Numbered from the stretch's first letter, positions 42,219 to 51,949 are shown. The stretch: 64,000 nt of DNA from Chromatiaceae bacterium (GCA_024235315.1 JACKMP010000002.1:124001-188000); one strand, 5' to 3'. The notes: generated by a model from the sequence alone, not told the origin. Numbers and translations: made by a program.

Positions 42219-42524
42219 CTAGCCCTTCAAGGTATCCAGGTCGGCAACATTGATCGTGCGCCGGTTGCGGAACAGCACGACCAGAATCGCCAGGCCGATC
42301 GCCGCCTCAGCAGCCGCCACGGTAAGGATGAAGAAAACAAAGACCTGGCCCGCGGTATCGCCGAGGAAATGCGAGAACGCGACAAAGTTCATGTTGACCG
42401 CCAGCAGCATCAGCTCGATGCACATCAGCAGCAGAATCACGTTCTTGCGATTGAGGAAGATGCCCGCAACACTGAGTGAGAACAGGATCGCACCCACGAT
42501 CAGGTAATCCGACAGGGCAATCAT
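42219..42524 (-). CDS. nuoK: NADH-quinone oxidoreductase subunit K
   Basis: 101 residues, three membrane helices. The conserved acidic residues occur in LLMCIELMLLAVNMNFVAF and AAAEAAIGLAILVVLFR, which carry the proton path of this small subunit. Its ATG shares one base with the TGA of nuoJ. Confidence 0.96.
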   Translation of the reverse strand: MIALSDYLIVGAILFSLSVAGIFLNRKNVILLLMCIELMLLAVNMNFVAFSHFLGDTAGQVFVFFILTVAAAEAAIGLAILVVLFRNRRTINVADLDTLKG

Positions 42525-43129
42525 CAGCCTTTCTCCTCTGCGTCCATCTTGATCACGCGCAGGCGATCGCGGGCCTTGACAGTCGACTGACGCGACGGGT
42601 CCTGGTACTTGGTCTCGGGACGCTTGCGCATGGTCAGGCCGATCGCGGCGACGATACCGACCAGCAGGATTACCGCAGCGATCTCGAACGCGTAGAGATG
42701 CTGGGTAAACAATGCCAGCCCCAGCTCTTCGGTATTGCTGTATTCAGCCGGATTGGCCGCCGGGGCCGCCACCGCTTCCAGACCGAAACGCTGCGGCCCA
42801 ACCACCACCACGAGTTCGACGACCATCGCCAATGCGACCAGGATGGCCACCGGCGCATTGCGCACGAACCCCGCGCGCAGCTCGGCGATGTTGATGTCGA
42901 GCATCATCACCACGAACAGGAAAAGCACCATGACCGCACCGACGTACACCAGCACCAGTGCAATCGCCAGGAACTCAGCCTCGGCCAGCATCCACAGACC
43001 GGCGCTGTTGAAAAAGGCCAGCACCAGGAACAGTGCCGAGTGCACCGGGTTCTTGCGGGTGATGACCATGACCGCGGCAAACACCAGGATGGCGGCAAAC
43101 ACGTAGAACAAAAACTTTTCGAAACTCAT
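42524..43129 (-). CDS. nuoJ: NADH-quinone oxidoreductase subunit J
   Basis: 201 residues with five membrane helices; the block EFLAIALVLVYVGAVMVLFLF is the gating helix (TM3, pi-bulge region) of the family. The C-terminus is a charged tail (TKYQDPSRQ). It follows nuoI by 14 bases. Confidence 0.95.
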   Translation of the reverse strand: MSFEKFLFYVFAAILVFAAVMVITRKNPVHSALFLVLAFFNSAGLWMLAEAEFLAIALVLVYVGAVMVLFLFVVMMLDINIAELRAGFVRNAPVAILVALAMVVELVVVVGPQRFGLEAVAAPAANPAEYSNTEELGLALFTQHLYAFEIAAVILLVGIVAAIGLTMRKRPETKYQDPSRQSTVKARDRLRVIKMDAEEKG

Positions 43130-43143
43130 GTGATGTATCCGGG

Positions 43144-43632
43144 TCAGCGCACGTTTGCCTGCACGGCCCGGTCGGCCGCCAGCTGCTTTTCATACTTGTC
43201 GCCGATATCGAGCAGCATCTGCTTGGTCATGATCTGTTCGCCGCGATTCTCGAAGTGGTACTCGTAGATGCGCGTCTCGACGATGGAGTCCACCGGGCAG
43301 GACTCCTCACAGAATCCGCAGTAGATGCATTTGAACAGATCGATGTCGTACCGGGTCGTGCGACGCGAACCATCGTCGCGCGGTTCGGCCTCGATCGTGA
43401 TCGCCAGCGCGGGACAGACCGCCTCGCACAGCTTGCAGGCGATACAGCGCTCTTCACCGTTCGGATAACGGCGCAGCGCGTGCAGGCCACGAAAACGCGG
43501 CGACACCGGCGCCTTCTGCTCCGGATACTGCAAGGTGAACTTGCGCGCAAAGAAATAGCTGCCGGTAACGCTGAGTCCCTTTAGAAGTTCAAAGAGAAAC
43601 AGGCTGCGGATGTAATTCGTGATGGCTTTCAT
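43144..43632 (-). CDS. nuoI: NADH-quinone oxidoreductase subunit I (2x[4Fe-4S])
   Basis: 162 residues. Two ferredoxin motifs, CIACKLCEAVCP and CIYCGFCEESCP, bind clusters N6a and N6b, which pass electrons towards the quinone site. The start at 43630-43632 opens MKAITNYIRSLFLFELLKG; the longer frame adds 23 residues that belong to the end of nuoH read in another frame. Confidence 0.96.
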   Translation of the reverse strand: MKAITNYIRSLFLFELLKGLSVTGSYFFARKFTLQYPEQKAPVSPRFRGLHALRRYPNGEERCIACKLCEAVCPALAITIEAEPRDDGSRRTTRYDIDLFKCIYCGFCEESCPVDSIVETRIYEYHFENRGEQIMTKQMLLDIGDKYEKQLAADRAVQANVR

Positions 43633-43643
43633 TTCGGCATGCC

Positions 43644-44699
43644 TCAGTTGAACCACCAGGGCATCGCGGTCACCTTCATCACCGCGACCACCACGATCCA
43701 CACGATCGTGATCGGGATGAACACCTTCCAGCCAAGGCGCATGATCTGGTCATAGCGATAGCGCGGGAAGGTCGCGCGGAACCACAGGAACAGGAACATG
43801 AAGAAGAACGTCTTGATGAGCAGCCAGTGGAAGCCGTGATCGAGCAGGAACACACCGTCGACCCAGGCCTCAGGCAGCGGCGACAACCAGCCACCGAGGA
43901 ACATCAACGCACTGAGTGCCGAGATCAGGATCATGTTTGCGTATTCGGCGAGGAAGAAAACCGCGAAGGTCATGCCCGAATACTCGACATGGAAACCAGC
44001 CACGATCTCCGATTCGCCCTCGGCGACATCGAAGGGCGCACGGTTGGTCTCGGCCACGCCGGAGATGAAATAGATCAGGAACAGGGGCATCAGCGGCAGC
44101 CAGAACCAGTGGAACACGCTGCCCTGCTGCGCCGCCACGATATCACCAAGGTTGAGACTGCCGGCGGCGACCAGCACACCCACCAGGGCAAAGCCCATCG
44201 CGATTTCGTAGGAGACAATCTGCGCTGCCGATCGCATCGCGCCGAGGAAAGCGTACTTCGAGTTGGACGCCCAGCCCGCAATGATGACGCCGTACACACC
44301 AAGCGATGTCATTGCCAGGATGTACAACAGACCGGCGTTGACGTCGGCCAGGACCAACCCGGCATTGAATGGGAACACCGCCCAGGCGGCCAGCGCCGGG
44401 CCGATGGACAGCATCGGGGCGATCAGGAACAGCAACTTGTTGGCGCCGCTCGGGACCACAATCTCCTTGAACATCAGCTTGACCGCATCGGCGATCGGCT
44501 GACCAAGGCCCCACAGGCGCATGCCGAAGAAACCGACCCGGTTCGGTCCCATGCGCACCTGCATGTATCCGATGATCTTGCGCTCGGCGTAGGTGTAATA
44601 GGCGACCAGTATCATCAAGGGCAACATGATCGTGACGATCTTGATCATGATCTGAATGACCACCGGCAACGCCGTCCACAGTTCGATCACGGCATCCAT
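43644..44699 (-). CDS. nuoH: NADH-quinone oxidoreductase subunit H
   Basis: 351 residues, eight membrane helices. Conserved loops include GYMQVRMGPNRVGFFG and AETNRAPFDVAEGESEIVAGF (two parts), with the acidic residues of the quinone chamber, and RATFPRYRYDQIMRLGWK near the end. It links the redox arm to the proton pumps. Confidence 0.97.
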   Translation of the reverse strand: MDAVIELWTALPVVIQIMIKIVTIMLPLMILVAYYTYAERKIIGYMQVRMGPNRVGFFGMRLWGLGQPIADAVKLMFKEIVVPSGANKLLFLIAPMLSIGPALAAWAVFPFNAGLVLADVNAGLLYILAMTSLGVYGVIIAGWASNSKYAFLGAMRSAAQIVSYEIAMGFALVGVLVAAGSLNLGDIVAAQQGSVFHWFWLPLMPLFLIYFISGVAETNRAPFDVAEGESEIVAGFHVEYSGMTFAVFFLAEYANMILISALSALMFLGGWLSPLPEAWVDGVFLLDHGFHWLLIKTFFFMFLFLWFRATFPRYRYDQIMRLGWKVFIPITIVWIVVVAVMKVTAMPWWFN

Positions 44700-44702
44700 C
44701 GG

Positions 44703-47042
44703 TTACACCTTCTCCACTGAGACAGGACCAAAGCCGCAGCCCAATCCCTCGCTGCCCGGCACCGCAGTCGGCAACCAGACGCAGCCATCAGGTACGGCGT
44801 CGTCGATGCGCACCGCAAATTCGGCACTGGCCTCGCCCTGGGTGATGCGGACCGCCGCATCGTCGCCCAATCCGAGTGTCTGCGCAGACTGGGCACTCAG
44901 GCGCGCCGAAGCCCCCCAGGCGTCCGGGGTCAGCTGCAAGGCATGTGCACGCCGCGTGATTGCGTCGATGCGGTACATCGGCACGCCGCCGATGCGCTCC
45001 CAGTCCGATGACCGCAGCTCGACGGGCACGCCAACAGCTGCCCCCACCGCATTGTCCGGCGCCAGCCCGGCGCAGGCGGCCAGCACCTCGTCGCGCACCT
45101 CGGTGGAATCGACGTATTCGAATCCCTCGAGGTCGGTCAGGTTGCCCAGTACACGCAGCACCTTCCAACCGGGGCGGGCCTCGCCCTGCGGCGCGGCGAC
45201 GCCCTGGAAACTCTGAGCGCCACCCTCGACATTGACGAAGGTACCGGAGGTCTCGGCAAACGCCGCTATTGGCAGCAGGACATCGGCATGCTCCAGCAAC
45301 CAGGGCGAGGCGTAGCTGCTCAGCGCCACCACCTGCGCCCCCTTGAGGGCGGACGCCAGCAGCGCCGGATCCGCCACGTCCATCTCCGGCTCGACACCGA
45401 CACAGAGATAGAGATTGCGAACCTGCTCGAGCATCGCGCGTGCACCGATTCCCGGTGGACTGACCGGGGCACCGCCGGCGACACGGTGCGGAACCGCACC
45501 GGCCATCCAGGCGCCACAATCATTGCTGCCACTGCCGACGAACCCCACGCTAACACCTGCTGCTGCCGCGATACCTGCAACCAGTGCGCGCAGGATCGAG
45601 AAATCCGGGTGCATCATTGCGGCGCTGCCGAGCAGGACCGTACCCTGCCCTGCACCCTTGAGCGCTTCAGCGATTGCGCGGTGCGCCTGATCGGCCTCCA
45701 CAGCAATACCCTGGGTGTCCGCCCCCAGAGCCGCGGCGACACCGGCCAACTCGGTGGTCATCGCCGATGGGGCGCATACGATGTCGACATCCAGCTCGTA
45801 GTTGAAATCGTAGGCCACCGGGTTGATTGCCATCACCTGGCCGCCTTCCATGACCGACTGACGTACGCGGTGATTGAGCATCGGCTGGTCCTTGCGCAGC
45901 CACGATCCGACCAGCAGGGTCGCCTGGTTGGTCGCCAGATCGGCAACTTTCTGCCCCAGCCAGGGCAGCGCAGGATCGGCACCGTCGCCACGAAAATCGC
46001 TTTGCCGCAGCCGGTGATCGATATTCGTACTGCCGAGACCGCGCACCAGGCGTGCCGCCAGATACTGCTCTTCGAGCGTCGCGCTCGGCGACACCAGGGC
46101 ACCGATGCCATCGCCTGCTGCGTCCTTGAGCAACCTGGCTGCGGCCTGCAGCGCCTGCTGCCAGTCGACCTCGCGCAGCCGGCCGTTTTCGCGCAGCATC
46201 GGCCGTAGCAGACGGTCACTGCTATACAGGCCCTGGTAGCTGAAGCGATCCCGGTCGGAGATCCATGTCTGGTTGAGCGCCTCGTTCTCACGCGGCACCA
46301 CGCGCATCACCTGGCTGCGCCGCACATGCACGTGCAGGTTGCTGCCCACGCCATCATGCGGCGCGATACCGTCATGCTCGGTCAATTCCCATGCACGCGC
46401 GTTGAACCGCGAGGGCTTTGCGGTCAAGGCACCGACCGGACAGAGGTCGATGACATTGCCCGAGAGTTCAGATGCCACGCTGTGCTCGACGTAGACGCCG
46501 ATACGCATGTGCTCACCGCGGCCGGTCGCACCCATTTCGCGCAGGCCGGCGATTTCACCGCCAAAACGCACACAGCGCGTGCAGTGGATGCAACGGGTCA
46601 TGTCGGTGGCGATCAGGGCGCCGATGTTCTCGTCGCGGACCACGCGTTTGCGCTCGGCATAGCGCGACACGTCACCGCCGTAGCCCATGGCCACGTCCTG
46701 CAATTCGCATTCACCACCCTGGTCACAGATCGGGCAATCCAGCGGGTGATTGATCAGCAGGAACTCCATGGTCCCCTTCTGGGCCTCGCGCGCCAGTGGC
46801 GAGCGCGTAAACACCTTCATGCCGTCCATGACCGGTGTGGCACAGGCCGGCAGGGGCTTGGGTGCCTTCTCGACCTCGACCAGGCACATGCGACAGTTGG
46901 CCGCCACCGACAGGTGTTTGTGATAACAGAAACGCGGCACGGTGATACCTGCCGCATCGGTGACTTCGATCAGCATCTGGCCGGGCTTCGCCGCGAGCCT
47001 CTTACCGTCGACTTCCAGGGTGATGGTTTGATCGTCGGACAT
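44703..47042 (-). CDS. nuoG: NADH-quinone oxidoreductase subunit G
   Basis: 779 residues. The N-terminal [2Fe-2S] domain has CYHKHLSVAANCRMCLVEV; next come HPLDCPICDQGGECELQD and CIHCTRCVRF for the [4Fe-4S] clusters, and then a molybdopterin-oxidoreductase-like body that no longer has a cofactor role. I start at MSDDQTITLEVDG (47040-47042), which leaves five bases after the nuoF stop; the longer frame would overlap nuoF. Confidence 0.96.
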   Translation of the reverse strand: MSDDQTITLEVDGKRLAAKPGQMLIEVTDAAGITVPRFCYHKHLSVAANCRMCLVEVEKAPKPLPACATPVMDGMKVFTRSPLAREAQKGTMEFLLINHPLDCPICDQGGECELQDVAMGYGGDVSRYAERKRVVRDENIGALIATDMTRCIHCTRCVRFGGEIAGLREMGATGRGEHMRIGVYVEHSVASELSGNVIDLCPVGALTAKPSRFNARAWELTEHDGIAPHDGVGSNLHVHVRRSQVMRVVPRENEALNQTWISDRDRFSYQGLYSSDRLLRPMLRENGRLREVDWQQALQAAARLLKDAAGDGIGALVSPSATLEEQYLAARLVRGLGSTNIDHRLRQSDFRGDGADPALPWLGQKVADLATNQATLLVGSWLRKDQPMLNHRVRQSVMEGGQVMAINPVAYDFNYELDVDIVCAPSAMTTELAGVAAALGADTQGIAVEADQAHRAIAEALKGAGQGTVLLGSAAMMHPDFSILRALVAGIAAAAGVSVGFVGSGSNDCGAWMAGAVPHRVAGGAPVSPPGIGARAMLEQVRNLYLCVGVEPEMDVADPALLASALKGAQVVALSSYASPWLLEHADVLLPIAAFAETSGTFVNVEGGAQSFQGVAAPQGEARPGWKVLRVLGNLTDLEGFEYVDSTEVRDEVLAACAGLAPDNAVGAAVGVPVELRSSDWERIGGVPMYRIDAITRRAHALQLTPDAWGASARLSAQSAQTLGLGDDAAVRITQGEASAEFAVRIDDAVPDGCVWLPTAVPGSEGLGCGFGPVSVEKV

Positions 47043-47047
47043 GCGGC

Positions 47048-48313
47048 TTACACCATGCACTTCTTGTTGTCGATGTGGTATTGGAACTCGTCGCGGAAAT
47101 GCCTGATGAACCCGGCCACCGGCATCGCCGCCGCGTCACCCAGCGCACAGATTGTGCGCCCCATGATCTTCTTCGCGACATCGTCGAGCAGATCCAGGTC
47201 TTCCTGGAGGCCCTTGCCGGTTTCGATACGGTGCACGACCCGGTGCATCCACCCGGTACCCTCGCGACAGGGCGTGCACTGCCCACAGGATTCCTCGTAG
47301 TAGAAATAGGAAATGCGGTCGAGCACCTTGACCATGCAATTGGTGTCGTCCATCACGATGACGGCACCAGAGCCCAGCATTGAACCGGCCTTGGCGATAC
47401 TGTCGTAGTCCATGGTCAGATCCATCATGACGTCACCGGGCAGCACAGGCGCCGAGGATCCACCCGGAATCACCGCCTTGCACGGCCGGCCGTCACGCAT
47501 CCCGCCGGCCATTTCCAGCAGTTCCGCAAACGGCGTGCCCATCGGGATCTCGTAGTTGCCCGGACGTGTGACGTTGCCGGATATCGAGAACAGCTTTGGA
47601 CCACCGCTGTTGGCCACGCCGATCTCGCGGAACCAGTCCGGGCCCTGGCGCAAAATGTCGGGCACCGAGGCGAGAGTCTCGGTGTTGTTGATCACCGTCG
47701 GACGCCCGTAAAGCCCGAACATCGCCGGGAACGGCGGCTTGAAGCGCGGCTGACCCTTTTTGCCTTCGATGGATTCGAGCAGCGCAGTCTCTTCACCGCA
47801 GATATAGGCGCCAGCGCCAAGATGCGAGTGAATGTCGAAGTCGAAACCGCTGCCCAGGATATTTTCGCCGAGCAGACCGGCCTCGCGTGCTTCCGCCAGG
47901 GCTTCTTCGAAGCGCTCGTAGGGCTCCCAGAACTCGCCGCGGATGTAGTTGTAGCCGGCCACGGCACCGATCGCGTAACCACAGATGATCATGCCCTCGA
48001 TCAGGGCGTGCGGGTTGTAACGCAGGATATCTCGGTCCTTGAAGGTGCCCGGCTCACCCTCGTCCGAATTGCATACCACGTAGCGGTCGCCCGGCGCGGT
48101 ACGGTTGATGAAGCTCCACTTGAGCCCGGTCGGGAAACCCGCGCCGCCGCGCCCGCGCAGACCGGACTTCTTGACTGCCTCGATGATCTCTTCCTGGGCG
48201 ACCTTCTCGTTGAGTATCTTCTTCAGCGCCTCGTAGCCGCCATCCGACTGATAGGTCTCCAGCCGCCAGGGGCGATCTTTGTGCAGGGTTCGGAAGCAGA
48301 CTTCATTTGCCAC
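47048..48313 (-). CDS. nuoF: NADH-quinone oxidoreductase subunit F
   Basis: 421 residues. The NADH/FMN site carries GLRGRGGAGFPTGLKW, and ESCGQCTPCREGTGW with a later Cys binds cluster N3. It takes hydride from NADH. I chose GTG at 48311-48313 because GGAG stands seven bases upstream and because an ATG six codons earlier lies inside the end of nuoE. Confidence 0.96.
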   Translation of the reverse strand: MANEVCFRTLHKDRPWRLETYQSDGGYEALKKILNEKVAQEEIIEAVKKSGLRGRGGAGFPTGLKWSFINRTAPGDRYVVCNSDEGEPGTFKDRDILRYNPHALIEGMIICGYAIGAVAGYNYIRGEFWEPYERFEEALAEAREAGLLGENILGSGFDFDIHSHLGAGAYICGEETALLESIEGKKGQPRFKPPFPAMFGLYGRPTVINNTETLASVPDILRQGPDWFREIGVANSGGPKLFSISGNVTRPGNYEIPMGTPFAELLEMAGGMRDGRPCKAVIPGGSSAPVLPGDVMMDLTMDYDSIAKAGSMLGSGAVIVMDDTNCMVKVLDRISYFYYEESCGQCTPCREGTGWMHRVVHRIETGKGLQEDLDLLDDVAKKIMGRTICALGDAAAMPVAGFIRHFRDEFQYHIDNKKCMV

Positions 48314-48317
48314 GGCT

Positions 48318-48848
48318 TTACTCCAGGCCATCCAGAATCTGATCGACCAGTTCCGGCGTCAGATTCTCGAAATAGGTATGCCCGATCTGCATCATCGGCG
48401 CACCACCGCAGGCACCAAGACACTCGACCTCCTTGAGGCTGAACTTTCCGTCGGCGGTGACCCCGCCGAACCCGATGCCCAAGCGGCTGCTGATGTGCTC
48501 GAGGATATTGTCCGAACCGTTGATCATGCACGACACGTTGGTGCACAGGCAGATCTTGTGCCGACCCACCGGTTTGTGCTCGTACATCGAATAGAAGGTG
48601 GCGACTTCGTAAACGGCGATGGCCGGCATGTCGAGATAATCGGCAACCTGGTCCATCAACTCACGGGTCAGGTGTCCGCCGTTCATGTCCTGCACGAACA
48701 TCAGCGCCGCCATACAGGCCGACTGCTGCCAACCTTCGGGATACTTGGCGATCCAGGCGTCAATCTGCTCGCGCACCTCGGGGGTGAACAGCTGGTCCTT
48801 GTTCTCGGCCTTGTTGACCCGCGCCATCGGTTCGCTGCGCATACTCAT
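48318..48848 (-). CDS. nuoE: NADH-quinone oxidoreductase subunit E
   Basis: 176 residues of the thioredoxin-like [2Fe-2S] subunit. Cluster ligands lie in CTNVSCMINGS and ECLGACGGAPMM. The start at 48846-48848 overlaps the nuoD stop as ATGA; a second ATG two codons later is possible. The frame upstream, to 49070, lies within nuoD and is not used. Confidence 0.95.
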   Translation of the reverse strand: MSMRSEPMARVNKAENKDQLFTPEVREQIDAWIAKYPEGWQQSACMAALMFVQDMNGGHLTRELMDQVADYLDMPAIAVYEVATFYSMYEHKPVGRHKICLCTNVSCMINGSDNILEHISSRLGIGFGGVTADGKFSLKEVECLGACGGAPMMQIGHTYFENLTPELVDQILDGLE

Positions 48849-50098
48849 CGATCGATTTCCCCGAATACGATATCCATGGTGCCGATGATCGCGACGACGT
48901 CGGCCAGCATGTGACCACGCGCCATCTCGTCCATTGCCGCCAGATGTGGAAATCCCGGCGCACGGATCTTCAGGCGATACGGCTTGTTGGCACCGTCCGA
49001 GACGATATAACAGCCGAATTCGCCTTTGGGCGCCTCGACCGCGGCATACACCTCGCCGGGCGGTGGGCAATAGCCTTCGGTGAACAGTTTGAAGTGATGA
49101 ATCAGGGCCTCCATGTCATCCTTCATGTCGGCGCGCCTGGGCGGTGCGATCTTATGGTCGCCAATCATCACCGGTCCCGGGTTGGCACGCAGCCACTGCA
49201 CACACTGCTTGATGATGCGCGCGGACTGGCGGAATTCCTCGACCCGCACCAGGTAGCGGTCGTAACAATCACCATTGGTCCCGATCGGGATGTCGAAGTC
49301 GACCTGGTCGTACGCGGCGTATGGCTGCTTCTTGCGCAGATCCCATGCGACCCCCGAGCCACGCAGCATCGGACCGGTGAAACCCAGCTGCATCGCGCGC
49401 TCCGGAGTCACCACGCCGATACCGACGGTCCGCTGCTTCCAGATCCTGTTGTCCGTCAGCAGAGTCTCGTATTCATCGACCAGCCCCGGGAACCGGTCGA
49501 TGAAGTCCTCGATGAAATCGAGCAGCGAACCCTCGCGAGCGGCGTTGCGGCGCTTTGCCTCGGCGGTACTGCCGAACTGGCTCTCCTCGTAGCGCGGCAT
49601 CTGCTCAGGCAGATCCCGGTATACGCCACCGGGCCTGTAATAAGTGGCGTGCATACGCGCACCCGACACTGCTTCGTAGCAGTCCATCAGGTCTTCGCGC
49701 TCACGGAAACAGTACAGGAACATCGTCATCGCGCCGACATCGAGCGCGTGCGTGCCCAGCCACATCAGGTGGTTGAGGATGCGCGTGATCTCGTCAAACA
49801 TCGTACGGATGTATTGCGCACGTTCCGGCGCCTCGATACCGAGCAGTTTCTCGATCGCACGCACATAGCCGTGCTCGCTACACATCATCGACACATAGTC
49901 CAGGCGATCCATGTAGCCGATCGACTGGTTATAGGGCTTGCTTTCGGCCAGCTTCTCGGTGCCGCGATGCAGCAGGCCGACGTGCGGGTCGGCGCGCTCG
50001 ATGACTTCGCCGTCCATCTCCAGCACCAGGCGCAATACGCCATGTGCAGCCGGGTGCTGCGGGCCGAAGTTCAGCGTGTAGTTTCTGATTTCCGCCAT
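48845..50098 (-). CDS. nuoD: NADH-quinone oxidoreductase subunit D
   Basis: 417 residues, the 49-kDa subunit that forms much of the quinone pocket. It has LNFGPQHPAAHGVLRLVLEMDGE, with the conserved His-rich loop, GLLHRGTEKL, DYVSMMCSEHGY and the C-terminal DIVFGEIDR. It is a separate gene, not fused with nuoC, whose stop is four bases upstream. Confidence 0.97.
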   Translation of the reverse strand: MAEIRNYTLNFGPQHPAAHGVLRLVLEMDGEVIERADPHVGLLHRGTEKLAESKPYNQSIGYMDRLDYVSMMCSEHGYVRAIEKLLGIEAPERAQYIRTMFDEITRILNHLMWLGTHALDVGAMTMFLYCFREREDLMDCYEAVSGARMHATYYRPGGVYRDLPEQMPRYEESQFGSTAEAKRRNAAREGSLLDFIEDFIDRFPGLVDEYETLLTDNRIWKQRTVGIGVVTPERAMQLGFTGPMLRGSGVAWDLRKKQPYAAYDQVDFDIPIGTNGDCYDRYLVRVEEFRQSARIIKQCVQWLRANPGPVMIGDHKIAPPRRADMKDDMEALIHHFKLFTEGYCPPPGEVYAAVEAPKGEFGCYIVSDGANKPYRLKIRAPGFPHLAAMDEMARGHMLADVVAIIGTMDIVFGEIDR

Positions 50099-50102
50099 GC
50101 GA

Positions 50103-50807
50103 CTACTCGGCCTCCCCGGTAACGGGTTCGGGTTTCCAGCCGGACTCGTAGCGACTGTCCTCGCGAATGACTCGCGGTACCAGGGTACGTGGTTCGATGC
50201 TGACCGGCTCGTAGATCACGCGCCGCTGCTCGGCGTCGTAGCGCATCTCCACCTGTCCGATCAGCGGAAAATCCTTGCGGAACGGATGGCCGATGAAGCC
50301 GTAATCGGTAAGGATGCGGCGCAGATCGGGGTGCCCGGCGAAAAGGATGCCGAACAGATCGAAGGCCTCGCGTTCAAACCACAGCGCACTGGCCCAGACA
50401 CCGACCACGGAATCGACGATTGGCCGATCGGTATCGAGAAAGGTCTTCACCCGCAGACGGACGTTGTGGGTGAGCGAAAGCAGGTGATAAACGACCGCGA
50501 AGCGTTCCGGCACGTTCAGCTCAGGCTTTTCCCGGCTGGCGGCGCGCCCGAACCCGGAATTCGCAGCCATGCCGGTGACCCATTCCGACTGGCCATAGGC
50601 GGCATAGTCGACGCCGCAGACATCAATGCACTGCTCGAACGCCAGTGCGCGCTTTTCGCGCAGCAGCTTCATGACGGCAATCAACTGATCGCGCGGCACA
50701 CTGAGGGTCAGTTCACCGTGCGCGCGTTCCCGGCGGCAGTCTGTGAACTCTTCGAGGTGCTCGTCGAGCGCTTCCTCGAGTTCATCCAAGCGGTCTTCTG
50801 GCGTCAT
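50103..50807 (-). CDS. nuoC: NADH-quinone oxidoreductase subunit C
   Basis: 234 residues of the 30-kDa subunit. Typical blocks are WYERE-like ALWFEREAFDLFGILFAGHPDL and RILTDYGFIGHPFRKDFPLIG. The N-terminal 50 residues are acidic and variable (LDELEEALDEHLEEF). Confidence 0.95.
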   Translation of the reverse strand: MTPEDRLDELEEALDEHLEEFTDCRRERAHGELTLSVPRDQLIAVMKLLREKRALAFEQCIDVCGVDYAAYGQSEWVTGMAANSGFGRAASREKPELNVPERFAVVYHLLSLTHNVRLRVKTFLDTDRPIVDSVVGVWASALWFEREAFDLFGILFAGHPDLRRILTDYGFIGHPFRKDFPLIGQVEMRYDAEQRRVIYEPVSIEPRTLVPRVIREDSRYESGWKPEPVTGEAE

Positions 50808-50826
50808 TGAATCGGTTCCAGCGGGA

Positions 50827-51303
50827 TTAACGGGCTATCGTGTTGGTCCGGCGGATCTTGTTCTGCAACTGGAGAATGCCCCACAGCAGGGCTTCCGCGG
50901 TGGGCGGACAACCGGGCACGTAGACGTCGACCGGCACAATACGATCGCATCCGCGCACCACGGCATAGGAGTAGTGGTAATAACCACCTCCGTTGGCGCA
51001 GGAACCCATCGAGATGACCCAGCGCGGCTCGGCCATCTGGTCGTACACCTTGCGCAACGCGGGCGCCATCTTGTTCACCAGCGTACCGGCAACGATCATC
51101 ACGTCAGACTGACGCGGACTGGGGCGGAACACCATGCCGAAGCGATCGATGTCGTAGCGGGCCGCTGCCGCGTGCATCATCTCCACTGCGCAACAGGCCA
51201 GCCCGAAGGTCATCGGCCACATCGAGCCGGTGCGCGCCCAGTTGATCACCCCGTCCAGCGAGGTGGTGAAAAAACCCTTGTCGAGGACGCCCTCTATTCC
51301 CAT
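50827..51303 (-). CDS. nuoB: NADH-quinone oxidoreductase subunit B
   Basis: 158 residues holding the terminal [4Fe-4S] cluster N2. Ligands occur in GLACCAVEMMH, ISMGSCANGGGYY and VYVPGCPPTAEALLWG. The ATG at 51301-51303 has GGGGG eight bases upstream and overlaps the nuoA end by 10 bases; the longer frame adds seven residues encoded within nuoA. Confidence 0.96.
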   Translation of the reverse strand: MGIEGVLDKGFFTTSLDGVINWARTGSMWPMTFGLACCAVEMMHAAAARYDIDRFGMVFRPSPRQSDVMIVAGTLVNKMAPALRKVYDQMAEPRWVISMGSCANGGGYYHYSYAVVRGCDRIVPVDVYVPGCPPTAEALLWGILQLQNKIRRTNTIAR

Positions 51304-51650
51304 TCCAGAGCCCCCTTCTTCCATTCGTAGATGAACCCGACGACCAGGATGCCGAGGAAGATCATCATGGCCCAGAAGCCGACCATGCCTATCTGGTCCA
51401 ACACCACTGCCCAGGGGAAGAGAAAGGCGATCTCGAGGTCGAAGATGATGAACAGGATCGCCACCAGGTAGTAGCGCACGTCAAACTTCATGCGTGAGTC
51501 TTCGAACGCCTCGAACCCGCACTCGTAGGGCGAATTCTTCTCGCTGTCCGGTCGATTCGGCGCAAGGACGAAACCCAGGCCGATCATCGCCGCACCTACC
51601 ACGGTGCCGACGACGATAAAGATCAGGACTGGCAGGTAGTTTTCCAGCAT
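51294..51650 (-). CDS. nuoA: NADH-quinone oxidoreductase subunit A
   Basis: 118 residues, three membrane helices. The loop PDSEKNSPYECGFEAFEDSR with the conserved Cys lies between helices one and two, and RYYLVAILFIIFDLEIAFLFPW is the family signature. It is the first gene of the 14-gene operon, about 70 bases after the predicted promoter. Confidence 0.96.
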   Translation of the reverse strand: MLENYLPVLIFIVVGTVVGAAMIGLGFVLAPNRPDSEKNSPYECGFEAFEDSRMKFDVRYYLVAILFIIFDLEIAFLFPWAVVLDQIGMVGFWAMMIFLGILVVGFIYEWKKGALEWE

Positions 51651-51717
51651 TCCACGTGTTCCCTGGTGCAGAAAACCGTTTTACCGGTGTTCGTTGGGCT
51701 GTCTTGGGTGGGGCCAG

Positions 51718-51747
51718 AGCATAGCGACCGGGACCCATGAGTGTCAA
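51718..51747 (-). promoter_or_regulatory. Predicted sigma70-like promoter of the nuo operon
   Basis: On the minus strand a perfect TTGACA -35 box (51742-51747) is followed after 18 bases by TATGCT (51718-51723). The site lies about 70 bases before nuoA and downstream of the tRNA-Leu terminator, so complex I appears to have its own promoter. Confidence 0.65.
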
Positions 51748-51806
51748 ATTGAGGCCCGCACCTATCTATCTGTTTTTAAACAATTATCATTGGTTATGTC
51801 GGGCAT

Positions 51807-51841
51807 AAAAAAACGGTATCGCCAGCGGGCTCGCGATACCG
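51807..51841 (-). terminator. Intrinsic terminator after tRNA-Leu
   Basis: On the minus strand the hairpin arms CGGTATCGC and GCGATACCG (plus 51833-51841 and 51814-51822) are followed by a run of seven U. It starts seven bases after the tRNA 3' end. Confidence 0.85.
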
Positions 51842-51847
51842 TTTGTA

Positions 51848-51932
51848 TGGTGCCGAAGGCCGGACTCGAACCGGCACGGCTTGCGCCACTACCCCCTCAA
51901 GATAGCGTGTCTACCAATTTCACCACTTCGGC
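51848..51932 (-). tRNA. tRNA-Leu (GAG)
   Basis: 85 bases with encoded CCA and the long variable arm of class II tRNAs. The anticodon stem-loop CTATC-TTGAGGG-GGTAG places GAG in the middle, and the T-loop reads GGTTCGAGTCC. It follows secG on the same strand, a common gammaproteobacterial order. Confidence 0.95.
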
Positions 51933-51949
51933 TGGAACTCTGATCGCCC

